DNA from: Fereydounia khargensis
Taxonomy: Eukaryota; Basidiomycota; Ustilaginomycetes; Urocystidales; Fereydouniaceae
Length of the DNA: 64,000 bases
Reading direction: 5' to 3'
NCBI GenBank assembly: GCA_026413255.1
Contig: JAOCZO010000018.1
Span: forward strand, 186,001 to 250,000
Below are positions 11,497 to 23,584 of the stretch, one piece after another; within the stretch, counting starts at the first letter, position 1, and every line of letters begins with the position of its first letter. The notes beneath the pieces were generated by a model. It saw nothing but the letters and a program-made list of their open reading frames with translations, ran no database searches and had not been told where the DNA came from. The position numbers and the translations under genes were made by a program.

Positions 11497-12197
11497 GTTG
11501 GGCGAATATGTGGTGTCTTGAGGAAGATGGGGTTAGATGAGGTGGAATATTAGAGTCCCGAGACGGCGTAGCGCTCCTTCGATCAGCGAACTGGGCTGGC
11601 TGGCAGTCAGTGGGCTTGGCTGGCCTCACCTGCGTCGGGCGCTGCTCGCCCACTTGGCTGCCGCCCGCTCCTTTCCCTTGAACCACAGGTTGGCTGGCCT
11701 CGCGCGAATTCTTCGTCTCCCTCCCTTCTTTCGACCTCGCTCTCAGCTCGACGCGTGACTTTGCTGTCTCGCCCGAACATTGGAGGGGGTCGTGGGAATT
11801 TTCAAAACTTGGCCCACCAAGCCAAAAAGCACGTGACTTGGCAGCGCGCCGAACAAGCACGCACGCTTCACCTTCTCCCGAGTCCCGAACAATCCTCACT
11901 TCCAAAATCGGGAAGCACTGCAGTTGCAAATCATGGACCCTGCATGCATATTTCAGTGTGGTGTCGAGCAAGGAGTGACAAGCTCACTTCGACCCTCCTT
12001 CTCAACGCGAATCGACATCCACTACGGTCGCCGATGAGTTCACACTCAAGTAAAAATCAGATCTGCATTCAATTAAGATTGAACGAATCCATGACGGAGA
12101 GGAAAGAGTACAGTTTACATTGAGGCGGGTATGAGAGTGATTGCGATGCGGGGCTCAAAAGGGGAGTAAGAGGCGTGTCGGCAACATTGTATTGCAC
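11497..12197. other. Intergenic region upstream of RPS19
   Basis: About 700 nt between the RPS19 start and the stop of the Gln-rich gene on the same strand. It should contain the RPS19 promoter. I see no gene and no clear repeat. Confidence 0.5.
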
Positions 12198-14335
12198 CTA
12201 GGGATGTGGCGGATGCTGGTGCGGCGAACCTTGCTGGGGAGGCTGCAATTGCGGTTGTGGTTGAGGTTGCTGTTGAGGTTGGGGAGGATGCTGTTGGTGT
12301 AGGTAGATTGGGCTGATGACGGTAAAGCGCGGGTTGATCGTTGGCGACTGGGACTGCTGATGCTGGCCAGGGACCAACGGCTGCGAAGGTTGCACGACCT
12401 GGCCAGATTGAGAGGCAAAAGCCTGCGCCTGTTGCAGCTGTGTCAAGGTCGGACTCGGAGGTATAGAACCCGACGGGAGTTGTGGACTCTGCGAGCCCAT
12501 ATGAGGGGAGAACTGCGCTCGCTGCTGCTGCTGTTGGCCATGATGGACTTGGGGAGCATGTTGGGTCAACTGCTGCGGTGGTATCTTTTGTTGCTGTTGC
12601 TGCTGCTGTATCTGGAGCAAACACTGTTGATGAATAGCCTGCGCATTCGCTTGCGCCTGGGCCTGGATCTGCGACGCCTGCTGTTGCGCCGTTTGGTTCA
12701 CAAGCTGGGGTGACGGCATTTGCTGAGCTTGCAGAGTTTGCATATGGGCTTGTGCCTGCTGTTGACGATTCGGAGCGTTAGGGCTGAGGCCGCTTGGAGC
12801 CTGCCGAGTGGCGGTTGGCCTCGGTGGCGACTTTCGAAGCTGTCCAACCGAGTCATAGATCCGATGCAATCCGGCCTGTTGCAATGAGAGCATATCACGA
12901 AGCGCGACGTTCTCCGCCCGCAACTTTGAGCTTTCCTCGCGCAGCCGGGTGATCTCTTCTCTGATCCCACCAAAGCTTGTAAGTACGTCTGTCATACGCT
13001 GCTCTTGATGACTGGTTTGCAGGTTCTGTGCCTCCTCTCGTGCCATTGCCTCGGCCAGTTGCGTCTGGAGATTTTGTACGTTTTCTGCAAGTTTTGGACG
13101 CTTGTCTCAAGAATGTATCTATTTTGACGCTTTGCCTCTTCGTCCGAGGTAACACTGGCAAGGCTTGTAGTAATGTTGTTGACCCTTGATTCGAGTTCCT
13201 TTAGGCGCTCATCCGCTTTGTGATCAGATTCGCTCGAGCCTTCTCGCGCTCGAAGGGCAGCTAGAACGCCCGAATCCATCAGTGTGCTGAGGATGAACGC
13301 CTTCAGGGAGGCCGCGTCCTTCGAGGTTTCGTTCAGCTTGCCAGCCTCGACTTGTTCCGGTGCGGAAGTAAGGGACAAGTTGTTTTCAGGAGTTTTGACT
13401 GGGGCCTGCGACTGGTTCGACGCATTTTCTTGAGGCTTTGCGGACGCAAGCGATTCGTCTCTGTTTCGCTTCCTGCGGGCTGCAATCAAGGCGCCAAGCT
13501 TTTCATCGACAACATCCTCGATCTGGTAAGCCACGTACGAGTCGACGAGTTCCTCTAACTCGAAGCGCATGTCCGTCCTGAGCTTGCTCATGATCGACTC
13601 CTGAGTAGCATCGTCCGTGATTGTTGAGGTCGCCGATGGGCCAGATGTGGCCTGGCTCCGTGCAGACTCCAGATCTCGCAGTTTCTCCCTGACCGCGAAC
13701 AGCTTGCGTTGGATGAGATCAAGCTCGCCATCAGGACATCGATCGTCAAGCAGCTTGATCAAGTCTCCATCGTTACGAGAGCCCATTGCTCCCTTCAATC
13801 TGGAATGGCTTTCTATCCAGTTCCTAAGGCGCCGCATCACCACGTCCTCGCAATCCTGTCGGTTGCGCTTGCTCGTGCTGGCCGCCTTTTCCCTCTCACG
13901 GATTGAGTCGGTCCATTTGGCGAGCTCCTCTGGGCTGCCTAGATGCCGGGCGCGCTTGTCTTCGTATTCCAATCTTTCCTTGCGCGCGGCGTTGCTGTGG
14001 TCTTCCTCCACTCTCATGAGCGACCAGAGCCTGTACAAGGCCGGGAGGAAATCGTCACGCTCGGCGGACGTCGAAGGCGCCTTGCTAGAAGAAGACGCAG
14101 GAGAGTGGCTTCCGGATGGCCTGGAAGGGTCTGTGTCGCCATTTGTGGAGCGCGTCGGCCTGGGTTGGTCGTCGTTATCGAGTCGACTTGGTCGACTTTG
14201 GGCCTGTGACCATCGATCCCGGTCACGCTCAGGGTGGCGATAGGCGTCACGGTCCTGCGAGTCACGGCGTCGCGATGTGTCCGGGGACCGAGAGCGACCG
14301 CGTGCCGGGTTTCCCCGGTCGGGACCACGGTACAT
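12198..14335 (-). CDS. Gln-rich coiled-coil protein of unknown function, with a frame break or a non-consensus intron
   Basis: Not recognised as a known family. The N-terminal 90 residues are Arg/Ser/Asp-rich and RS-domain-like (RGRSRSPDTSRRRDSQDRD), followed by a charged helical region (ALYRLWSLMRVEED, about residue 100 on), a long coiled coil and a C-terminal third rich in Gln/Pro (poly-Gln at about 12585-12610). The coding frame changes at an A4 run (plus 13081-13084). One explanation is a one-base loss: restoring a single A keeps the heptads in perfect register (V-QNL-QxN-V-QNL-QTQL) and gives 712 residues. The alternative is a 71-nt intron 13155-13085 with a poor GTGTTA donor and a good TTGCAG acceptor, giving 688 residues. 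The composition suggests a nuclear or RNA-associated protein; that is inference. Confidence 0.7.
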
Positions 14336-15535
14336 GTCCGGCAGCTTTCTACAGGGCGTACTGGCGGGTGCTTGGCGCGTTTGCGATGCCCTGCGAGTTG
14401 GTCATGTACGTGTTAGGTAGATCAAGGTGATATGGTAGTCGATGCCAGTGCGGACCGGGAGCGAGCAGATTGATGTATGCCGTATGCAAGAGGTGTTCGA
14501 AGCGATAAATAGCGAGCGATAGGGAGGAAGAGGGGAGATGATGGTTTGGTCAGCTGCCAGAGTCTCGTTCGTCACGGTCGCTGAACGGAACGGAATTTGA
14601 TGCGAACGCGCCACTGCTGCTCCACACACTCGCTCAGTGTCAAACAGCCGAGTGGGTGTTGGGTGTTCGCGGGGCGCCTGTTGGTGGCTGAGTCGTTTTT
14701 GGCTGCATGGCTTGGCTGGCTGCCAGGACTCACTCTTCATTCCAGGCGCGTCGAGGGGCGAGGTGACAGACGCGACTGTCCTGTTTCGCCTTCGCTTGGC
14801 CTTGGCTGTTAGGCTTCTTCGGCAGAGCTGGACTGTTCTTAGCCATGCGGAGCTTGTCCCCCTTTCTTCTTGAAATAAGGAATAGTTAGTAGCCAGTGAT
14901 GTGATTGTGGGGAGAAGGAAATGGAGGGGATAAATCAGGGTCTCTTTGGCCATCAACTCTTCTTTATGTGCCCTGTAGTCTTTGCCCAGACTTGCTACAA
15001 TCGTCAAACTAAAACAAAGACAGTGTTTTGCATAGCTGGGAGACTGGTAGCGTTCAATTGCCATCTCTTCCTCGCAAGGAAAGCATGTTCAAATGGGCAG
15101 AATCCGAGTCACTCCGTACGCCACTTGAAGGCAGAGGCCGAAAGGTGGCTTGGGCTCCCTTGCGCAGCAACGATGCTGACAAGCTTTGTCTGGTCCGTCC
15201 GAGCTCGGAAGGCTTATTCGAATTGCTATGCAGTACGATACAGGGCTTTGAATTGCTCTTCCTTCCCCATCAAACTCCTTGTCTTTCGCTAGCTTTGCTC
15301 CCTCCGACTGATTTCATGCCGTCGCATTCACGTCTAGTGCCGTGATTCTTGCAATTCCTCGTCTGCCACGCACGTCTCCCAACCCAAGCCAAGACAAGGC
15401 CATTCGACTCTAGTGTTTTTCCAAAAGCCAAGGATTACTAACCTCATTGGGCAAGGGAGCTCTCCTGGGCACACCCCTGAGGCTTGGGCCAAAGTCAGTT
15501 TGTACTTTCTCTCTTTCCTAATCGCATTGATTGTG
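14336..15535. other. Intergenic region
   Basis: About 1.2 kb between the start of the Gln-rich gene and the stop of TANGO2. Open frames of up to 220 codons occur on the minus strand but show no domain, no family resemblance and no coding composition. I see no repeat of note. Confidence 0.5.
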
Positions 15536-16913
15536 TTATTGTACAGTCCATGCGAATCGCCTCTGGCTTCCTTCACGACCAGCAATACCATTGGGTCCAC
15601 TGACCCGCACAGGAGTGGAGCCAGGATCAAGCCTAAAGACATCACGCTCAACAAATGTCGCCTTCCGTTCCGATCCTGCCGTGGCTCCTGACCCACCAGG
15701 CTTGCGGACAAGGATCACAGTTGACGTCCTTGTTGCGTACCAATCCTCTTGTCCACGTGGATTTTCAATGGGCAGTGGTGAAATGAGGACGGACTTGCGC
15801 AGGTCTGGTCTTGATGAAGGTGGTGGCGTTGAGGATGTCCTGTTTCAAGAGACAACAAAGGAGGCAGGAACGTGACATCGGGTGGCGTGATCAGAGATGA
15901 GGGTGGCTTCATTGGGCAAGAATCGAGCCGGGCACAAGGCCAATTCAGCCAACTTACCAGAGGAGATCAAAGAGATGTTCGACAAGCTGCTCTTGTGCTG
16001 CATCGGGATTCACACCCTTCTGTTGATCCCAGTTTGAAAGCGCATGGTCAAAGATCGCGCTTCCCTGAGAGACCTTGGGCCAGGGATCCTGAAGAATGCT
16101 GTTGGACATGCCTCTGCCTGCCTGTTGAGCTTGCTGGCTCTCCTGCTCCCTACTGGCTGGGATATGTGGCCTGAGGCAGCCCCGTTCTCCAGCGGGAGCA
16201 TCTGGTGACGATTTGCCTTTGTTTCCCGACGGCAGGATCAGGTCTGGCTGCTTGTGGGTCTGTGTCTGGCCAGTGGCAGTCCGATTTGTGGTGTAGCCCA
16301 AGACGACACCATCCGAGTCAAGACCACCAATGAGCAGGTTAAAGCCAGGGTAGTGATCAAGCTTGGGTCCGAGGCCCTCTAGATAAGACTGTATCGAGTC
16401 TGAATTGGCTTTGATAGTTGCATGTATATCCGAAGAGCCGCTCTGGGCGATAAGCCACTCTCTGACGAGCTCGCCTCTGCTGGCGAACGCCTTCAACCCA
16501 TCAGGAAGCTCAGGGTTCCTTTCGGTAAAGTTTGTGAGAGTAGCAAATGCGCCATTCCGTGTGATTCCAAGCCAGGTGCCACCGCCAGTTGAGTCACGGG
16601 CGCTGAGGATGGGGTGGCTGTCGCTGGGGGATGTGGAAGTGGTGGCAGCGGTGTGTTCCCGTTGGGCGTCGGAGGAGGAGGAAAAACAATGCCAGGTGGC
16701 TGGCAGAGTTGGCCTGCGCAGGAACTCGTCGCGGTTGCTAGCAACGACGCTGTGACAGTAGCAGGTGGGGAAGGTGAGGAAAGCGTGCTGAAAAGTGCAA
16801 CTAGATCGTATCGGTTTTACATGCGATTGTTGGAAGAGGACTCTGCGCGAGCACGATTGGTCTACTCACAGGTCGAAATCCGGGTGGTCGATGGACCAGA
16901 ATATGACACACAT
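15536..16913 (-). CDS. TANGO2/NRDE-domain protein
   Basis: Homolog of TANGO2 (transport and Golgi organization 2), an Ntn-hydrolase-like NRDE family linked to haem trafficking and mitochondrial lipid metabolism. Exons on the minus strand: 16913-16870, 16749-15958 and 15839-15536, giving 379 residues. The protein begins MCVIFWSIDHPDFDLVVASN, and the N-terminal Cys2 plus the NRDEF motif (residues 20-24) identify the family. Further matches are GGGTWLGITRNGAFATLTNF, SRGELVREWL, YPGFNLLIGG and YATRTSTVILV near the C terminus. It is longer than the roughly 280-residue animal protein because of Ser/Gln-rich inserts. All introns are GT-AG and phases agree. Confidence 0.93.
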
Positions 16914-18041
16914 CCACGGCAGGTAGGGGACAGAACGGAACGAGTCCAGGCGATCAGCAAAAGTTGAGCACTTTCGAGCGGATGGGTCCGTTGAGGTCAA
17001 GTTGTGACAAAAGTGAGGGTGTGGAAGGAAGATGCGAAGCTCTGATTGATACACTTGAGCGTCCTGTCTGTCGAAATGGACCCTTTCCTTCTCATCCTTG
17101 TCGACCTGAGCGTTCTGCTGCAGGCCATGTGGAGAGACATAAAAAGGCGAGCGCATCCATACCGGTCAACGGCCCAGGATTCAAATACTCACGTAGCTTC
17201 AACCGGCTCGACTTTAGCCGGGTCTCACACATACTGTCGGCAGAGACACCAGACTAAGCCCATTATGGAGCAAAACAACAGCTCCGTCGTCGTCGGCTCT
17301 GCGCGAGACGGCCTGCCGCTCTCAACCGGGGACGGTGCCGCTGGTGAACGGGTTGGGAAGAGTCCGCTGCCCACGGAGAGGAAGAAAGGCGGAAACGCTT
17401 GCTTGCTTGCTGGCTTGCTTGTCTAGCTGCAAGAAACGGCAGAGACTGCGAAAAGTGGAGGCGAAGAGCGCTGCGGATCGGATCATCCGATAAATTCACA
17501 GGACCAAGTCAGGCAGTCAGGCAGTCAGGCAGTCAGCCAGCCAGACATGTCAGCTAACGGGAGGAGACCGCGCGGCCGCGGGTGATGTAAGAAATACAGA
17601 ACGAATGGCAAGTTAGTCACAGCTAGTCCTGAGTCTGGCCTGCAGCTGTTGTAACAGTACTGGCTGATGCAAGTCAACTAGTGTGTCTTGCGAGCTGAAC
17701 CCTGAACGCGAAGAATTCGCAATAGAATCCAGAAGTAAAGTCCGTGCTCCCTCAAGTCATGCGGCCAATGCCGGGCTCCAATCAGGCTGACAGCAACACC
17801 GTGCTCAGCATGCTTACGGCCTCGCCGATCCGCATTGCAATGTGCATGGCCGCTCGAGGACGATCCAAGCCGATAGAAGCCTCCGAGCAATCAGACATTA
17901 TTTTTCTCCCGAATCACCTGCACTGACTCTTGCCCTTCCCTACCCTCCCCTCCCCTCCCCTCCCCTCCGTTCCTGCTCTCCCTCTTCCGTCATCGTCACC
18001 TTCTCTGTCATCCCCATCCGTGATTCTCTGTCATTGCTGGC
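16914..18041. other. Divergent promoter region of TANGO2 and the elongase gene
   Basis: About 1.1 kb with no supported gene. It holds a GGCAGTCA tandem run (17509-17540), an AACAGTACTG half-palindrome (about 17650) and a CCCCT pyrimidine tract (17943-17970) some 70 nt before the elongase ATG, a typical fungal core-promoter feature. Confidence 0.55.
17943..17970 (+). promoter_or_regulatory. CCCCT pyrimidine tract upstream of the elongase
   Basis: Five near-perfect CCCCT units followed by CT-rich DNA up to the ATG at 18042. CT-rich blocks before the start site are common in highly expressed fungal genes; the promoter role is inferred. Confidence 0.45.
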
Positions 18042-19296
18042 ATGTCCACGATCATTGGTATCAAGACGCGGCCGTATCCCTTGGACGCGGCCAACGGATC
18101 AGCGTCGGTATGGCTCGCAGCGCCACACCCACCCTACCCCGCCTATCCCTGGTTCACTCGGCTGGTGAGCCCCGAGTTCTTTGCTGCCTCGCTCCATCCG
18201 GCAGTGCCCCTGGTGTTTTCGCTGGTCTACTACCTGGTTTCTCATTGGGCTAATGGATTTGTGGCCCGCAGGGGCAGCCGTGACCTGACCAAGGGTGATT
18301 CGGCACTTGCCAAAGCGCTCCGCCAGCTGATCTTGCTGCACAACGCTGCACTTGCCGTGTACAGTGGCTGGACCTGGGCTTGCATGTTCCCGCTCGTGGT
18401 CGACTTCTTCCGCCAGGGCTGGCAAGCGGCCGGCGTCGAGGGCGTCAAGGTTGCGCTGTGCTCGATGCCGACCAACGAGATGCATCTCGGTGTCTATGCC
18501 TACCTCTTCTACCTCTCCAAGTACTATGAGGTGGTAGACTCGGTCATTCTGCTGATCAAGGGCAAGAAGATCTCGAACCTGCAGTCGTACCACCATGCTG
18601 GAGCAATCATCTGCATGTGGGTCGCCTATCGATATCAGAGCCAGCCGGTCTGGGTCTTTTGCGTGTTTAACAGCTTTGTGCACACCCTGATGTACACCTG
18701 TGAGTGTCTTTCCGGCCCAGAGATTGACATCTAGACCTTGTTTGAACTGACATTTGCTCCGCCATGGCTGCTACTGTAACAGACTATTTCTGTTCGGCGA
18801 TGCACTGGCCGTTCCCGCGTGCGCTCAAGCGCAACCTCACGACGCTGCAGATTGCACAGATTGCCTCCGGCACGTTCCTGACCAACCTGTACCTGCTGAC
18901 TAGGCTCAACCCGAGTTTGGTGGCAAAGGACTTTGTGTCGAACGGAGTCCGGCCATGGGTTGATGGGCCGGGTGGCCGCACTGATCTGCTGTCGTATGCC
19001 ACGGCGAGAGCAGCGACCAATGATCCGGCCATCTGCCTGCAGACAGTGGGTGCTGAAATTGCGTTGCATGTCAACACGAGTTACATGTTTGTGAGTATCG
19101 GGATATTCGTCCTGTATGCGCCTGAGGCCTACTCTGAGTAGTTGTTCTGACGGTTTTGACTTGTTTCCTGCCTGGATAGCCTTTGCTTGCGCTCTTCTTC
19201 CGCTTCTTTGTCCGCTCGTACACAAAGAAGAGCCAGGTAAAGCCAAAGGTGGCTAATGGAAGTGGCAATGGAACTGTCAGCGGGAAGAAGGAGTAG
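18042..19296 (+). CDS. ELO-family very-long-chain fatty acid elongase
   Basis: ER membrane 3-ketoacyl-CoA synthase of the ELO family, 360 residues. Exons: 18042-18699, 18783-19090 and 19180-19296. Family motifs in order: KYYEVVDSVILLIKGKK, QSYHHAGAIICMW, and NSFVHTLMYTYYF, the last completed across the first splice junction. The histidine box is Q-x-x-H-H-type (LQSYHH) rather than the HxxHH of yeast Elo1-3; a similar glutamine box occurs in Mortierella-type PUFA elongases. Several hydrophobic segments flank the box and the C terminus is Lys-rich (KKSQVK, ending GKKE), fitting an ER retention signal. It could act on saturated or polyunsaturated chains; the sequence does not decide. Confidence 0.93.
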
Positions 19297-19572
19297 TCGA
19301 GCCACCGCGCCTCTCCTGAAGCCAAAAGAGCGTGTGAACCTCGCGCTGTCCAAGTGTATCTTACGCACTTTTACGAAATGGAAAAGTACTGCTTGATACA
19401 TGTCACACAAGTCTAGGGGGAAAAAAAGGAGAAAAATGATTTGAACGATACAGAGTACAAGTACAGTGTTGCAAAGGGTTTCTAATCTTGCAGAGTGTCG
19501 AGGACTGGAGGGGAGCGATGAGGGGTATGCTGCGAAGACGGCTGGAACAGAAGCTGCCTGCACAGGGCCGAA

Positions 19573-20054
19573 TCAGTTTTCACGCCACTGGTGGGCACAC
19601 TCTGGTTTCGTGCATCGGTAGAAGGTTGTCACTGCGGAAGGAGCGTATGTGATGTGAGCAGGAAAGATTCTGTCGGGAAGCACGTTATCAGGGGGTTTAC
19701 TCACTGGGTTCGTCTGCGGAACGAATCTGGAGCTGCATGAAGAAGGCCCTTTGGTTCTCGCACTTTGGACAGGGTGCTGGCAGAAGACGAATGCGAATGA
19801 ATCACTGTCAGTCCGGAATGGCACAGCAAGGCATGTGCGCTTGAGGGGCACTTACTCTCGGTGCTATCTACGTTCTTCCAGTCGTCCTCTCCACCCATAA
19901 TGTCATCGACCTCCTTGCGCTTGAGGTGCTGGCGGGTGGTCATCTGGCGCACGATGGGAAATTCGTATGGACAGGTCTGGCAGGACCACTTGTTCTGGCC
20001 CTCATCTCCGAGGGTGATGATGAGAAAGTTGGCGCATGTTGGACAGAAGAGCAT
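19573..20054 (-). CDS. RPC11: RNA polymerase III subunit C11 (TFIIS-like)
   Basis: Pol III subunit with RNA cleavage activity, needed for termination and reinitiation. Exons on the minus strand: 20054-19856, 19776-19705 and 19631-19573, giving 109 residues, the usual length. The N-terminal zinc ribbon shows MLFCPTC and WSCQTCPYEFPI; KRKEVDDIMGGEDDWKNVD is the typical linker. The C-terminal ribbon has CPKC, the catalytic acidic hairpin in QIRSADEPMTTFYRC and the ending CAHQWREN. Both splice junctions fall at phase-1 positions and restore the family sequence exactly. The gene is convergent with the elongase gene, 276 nt away. Confidence 0.96.
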
Positions 20055-20335
20055 ATCGAGTGTGGTGTAGGAGGGCGGTGCGCTGGCTGATGGTCCGAGT
20101 TGAGAGGAAAGAAAAAATCTCGACTGCAGTCCAAAGCGCAGTCAATCAGCCAAAAAGTGGATGCCATGCCCAGCTCTCCCGAGTTCCGAGAAAGTCGGTC
20201 TGGTCGACAAAACAGACGCGAAATCCAAAATCCAAGAAAAAATAAAGGAGAAAAAGGAGAATTAAAAAAGATTAGAGCCCAAGCAGAAGCAGGGGGCAGG
20301 CCGACATCCGAATGCAGGTCGACCAAGGGGGGGCG

Positions 20336-20338
20336 TAA

Positions 20339-20372
<34 letters not shown>
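20336..20372. repeat. GGCT tetranucleotide microsatellite
   Basis: About nine perfect GGCT units. Confidence 0.9.
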
Positions 20373-20797
20373 CTGGATTGGGAGGGGCTTGTTTGATACA
20401 GTACAGCACTGTAGTGCACTACCAGAAACAGAAGAACAGAGTGGACAAGGGCGAGCGAGGGTGAGGGTGGGGGGTTCTCAGTGCTGGTCGGAGGAATGGA
20501 GAATACCGATCCTGGCCAAGCCATTCCCCCATTCCCCCAATCCGCCAATCCGCCACGCCCCCCGAACATGCCCCCCGCGCACATCACTTTCATGGGACGT
20601 CTCGTCACCTCATTGGACGATCCGCGCGGAAAGCGATGGCTTGCATCCCATCCCATCACGACACGACACGACACGACTCTACACTAAACAGCGAGGCAAC
20701 AGCTCAAACTTGTGGCATTGCAAGCGACAGTACAGTATCGGCACGGGTAAACATGCCTTGGTCTGGCACCGAAGCCGGTGCCGTTTTGGAGTTGATT

Positions 20798-20820
20798 TAC
20801 AGTACAGTGCTGTGCAGTAC
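20798..20820. promoter_or_regulatory. TACAGTAC palindrome
   Basis: TTACAGTACAGTGCTGTGCAGTAC contains overlapping inverted half-sites. It is upstream of RPC11 and glycerol kinase. Confidence 0.45.
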
Positions 20821-21128
20821 GTTACGGCATTCGGTACGGGAAGGCTGTGTGTCATTGGGGGATTCGGATGCGGTTGCCGGTCGTCACAGTTTGAGATGAT
20901 GGGCTTTTTTTAGAGGGGGATCGGAGCCAAGAAACCAACCCAACCAACAGTGAGACGCTGGAAGCTCGGATCGGGAGACGAGTCGAGAGCATCGCTGCCT
21001 GCCCGTTGGTTCAAGCCCAAGCAGCAAGCTTTGTCGTGACTGACTCGGATCGACTCCTTAACCGGTCCAGCCGAGGGGCCACGTTACTGTACTGCACAGT
21101 ACACTTTCTGCAGGGTAAGAAGAAATGC

Positions 21129-21154
21129 AAAAAAAAAAAAAAAAAAAAAAAAAA
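21129..21154. repeat. Poly(A) tract, 26 bases
   Basis: Uninterrupted adenines followed by GAAA repeats. No element body or target-site duplication is visible beside it. Confidence 0.9.
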
Positions 21155-21469
21155 GAAAGAAAGAAAGGGCGAGAGGAAGGAACAATCTCACTCACCCTGT
21201 GGCTGACGCGTTTCGATCCCTTGGCTGAGTGAGGCCCGCCAGTCCGCCCGACTGCCGAGCCATGGCGTGGGGGCCCCGCGGCGCATCCTGCCGGAGGACT
21301 GTGCATGTGCGTATGCGAGCGTGTGAGCGTGTGAGCGTGTGAGCGACGCAACTCGAGTGAGAGTGAGTAAGAGTGAGAGTGTCTTTCCATGCGTGAGTGA
21401 GCCTGCATTGGATGGAGGGTTGCGTTGCATTGCTGGGGCTGGGTTGCCCTTGGATGATTGCTATTCGTT

Positions 21470-21493
21470 CAGTACTGTACGGTACGGTACAGC
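21470..21493. promoter_or_regulatory. CAGTACTGTACGGTACGGTACAG palindrome cluster
   Basis: A perfect CAGTACTG palindrome runs into two CGGTAC units, about 440 nt before the glycerol kinase start. Confidence 0.45.
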
Positions 21494-21930
21494 CTCTCTT
21501 CCGTTCCCGTTCCAACCGAGCCCAGAAGCCAAGCCAAGCCCAAGCTGATTCCTGGCCCTCGCCGGCCCTTGTCTTTGTCCGGTCCCCCGAGCCTGTGGCT
21601 CTTCCTGTTTGGTATAAGACTCTAGACTCGAGTCGCCCTGTCTCCACTCCTCCTCTTGAACATATTTCTCTTCGTTCTACCCATCCTTTGCTTTCGTTTC
21701 CCGACCCGACTCGTGTCATCTACGACACTCCCATTCTTACAGTATCTCCTGGTAGATTAGCTCTGCTGCCTTACACGCACCTTGGTGAAATCAACAGCAT
21801 CCTTGCCTGCTTGGACTGAGCTGGTATTCGTCAGACGTTTGACGCCCGACGCCCGGCACTGGAACTTCTATTCATCTTTCCTTATATTGCTATCTCCCGC
21901 TGACGCGACCTCTTGTCTTCAAGCTCCAAC

Positions 21931-23528
21931 ATGCCCGACCTCGTGAGTGCAACCCGAAAGAGGTGCCTGGCAAGCTTGATGCAGGGACTGACTGTTGATG
22001 GTGTCCTCTTTGACAGGTCGCAAGTATCGACGCAGGAACCACCTCGGTTCGCTTTATCATCTTTGACGAGTTTGCCAATGTCTTGGCCCTGGTGCGTGTG
22101 CCGACATGTGTCTTTGCGCCTCGGTGGAGCATCTTTGACTAACTTCTCTTTAACTCGTTGGATTCATTCTGGCTTTGTTTCCTTACAGCACCAAATAGGT
22201 GAGTGCTTTGGACTCACAGCGTCCGACTGGGTGTATTGCGCTGTTGTCTGACGAATGATTTGCTGCAGAGTTCAACCAGTACTACCCGCATCCTGGCTGG
22301 CAAGAACAAGATCCTCACGAGATTATGGACTGCATCGACGAGTGCATGGCCAAGGCTCTGGAAAAGCTCGAGCAAGGTGGCAAGCACAAGCGTTCTGACG
22401 TGCGCGTCATTGGAATCACCAACCAGCGCGAGACTACTGTCGTGTGGGACAAGAAGACGGGCAAGGCGCTGACGCGTGCGATTGCCTGGCCCGACGCTCG
22501 TACCACCTCCACCATCAGACAGCTAGCGGCCAAGAGCGACAAGGGCATTGATGCGGTCAAGGAGCAGACTGGGCTTCCTCTGTCGACTTACTTTGCGTCG
22601 GTCAAGATGCGATGGATGCTTGACAACCTGCCAGAGGTCAAGGAGGCTCACGACAAGAAGAATCTGCTGTTTGGCACGGTGGACAGCTGGATTGTTTACA
22701 ACCTGACTGGCGGCAAGGTCCACATCACGGATGCGTCGAATGCGTCGCGTACCATGTTTATGGACCTGCGAAAGCAGTGCTGGTGCCCTGTGCTGTGCGA
22801 CTTTTTCGGCATTGACATGGACATTCTGCCCGAGATCAAGAGCTCGTCAGAGGTATACGGTACGATTGCTTCGGGTCCGCTCGAGGGCGTGGAGATTGCC
22901 GGCATTGTCGGAGATCAGATGGCGGCGCTGGTGGGCAACAAGTGCCTGCGTCCCGGTGAGGCCAAGAACACGTATGGTACGGGAGCGTTTTTGCTGTACA
23001 ACACGGGCGACGAGGTCTGCACATCTGAGAATGGACTGCTGTGCACTGTGGCGTACAAGGCAGGACCGAATGCACCGGTGAGGTACGCTCTGGAGGGGTC
23101 AATCTCGGCGGCCGGATCTGCGGTCAAGTGGGTGGGCGACCAGCTTGGCTTTTTCGAGCATGCGTCAGAGATTGACGATCTGGCGGGCGCGGTGGAGGAC
23201 ACGGGCGGTGTCTACTTTGTCACGGCGTTTAACGGACTGTTTTGCCCTTACTGGGACGACACGGCGGCCGGGCTGATGGTGGTGAGTTGGCTTGGATAAG
23301 GGGAAAGTTGGGGTTGAATTGTGCTATCGAGTGGCTGACCTGACTTGTTGTATACTGTACCTGTACACTAATCACAGGGCATTACGGCTTATACGGACAA
23401 GCGACACATTTGCCGTGCCGCACTGGAGGCGACCTGCTACCAGACCAAGGCGATTCTGGATGCGATGAACCGCGACTCGGGGCTGAAGCTCAAGTCGCTC
23501 AACGTGGACGGCGGCCTGACAAAGTGAG

Positions 23529-23584
<56 letters not shown>

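Larger units (their letters stand above)
20055..21930. other. Divergent promoter region of RPC11 and glycerol kinase
   Basis: About 1.9 kb, no supported gene. It is rich in simple repeats: a GGCT tetranucleotide run (20336-20372), an ACGACACG run (20658-20680), an A26 tract (21129-21154) and a GTGTGAGC run (21311-21345). TACAGTAC-type palindromes occur at 20397-20420, 20798-20820, 21084-21103 and 21470-21493. Confidence 0.65.

Noticed and set aside
14402-15064. 220-codon minus-strand frame
   Set aside because: No family resemblance or coding-like third-position bias; lies in the spacer between two genes.
21129-21154. A26 tract as the tail of a retroposed element
   Set aside because: No element body, no target-site duplication and no similar 3' ends next to the other A tracts (36593, 50710).
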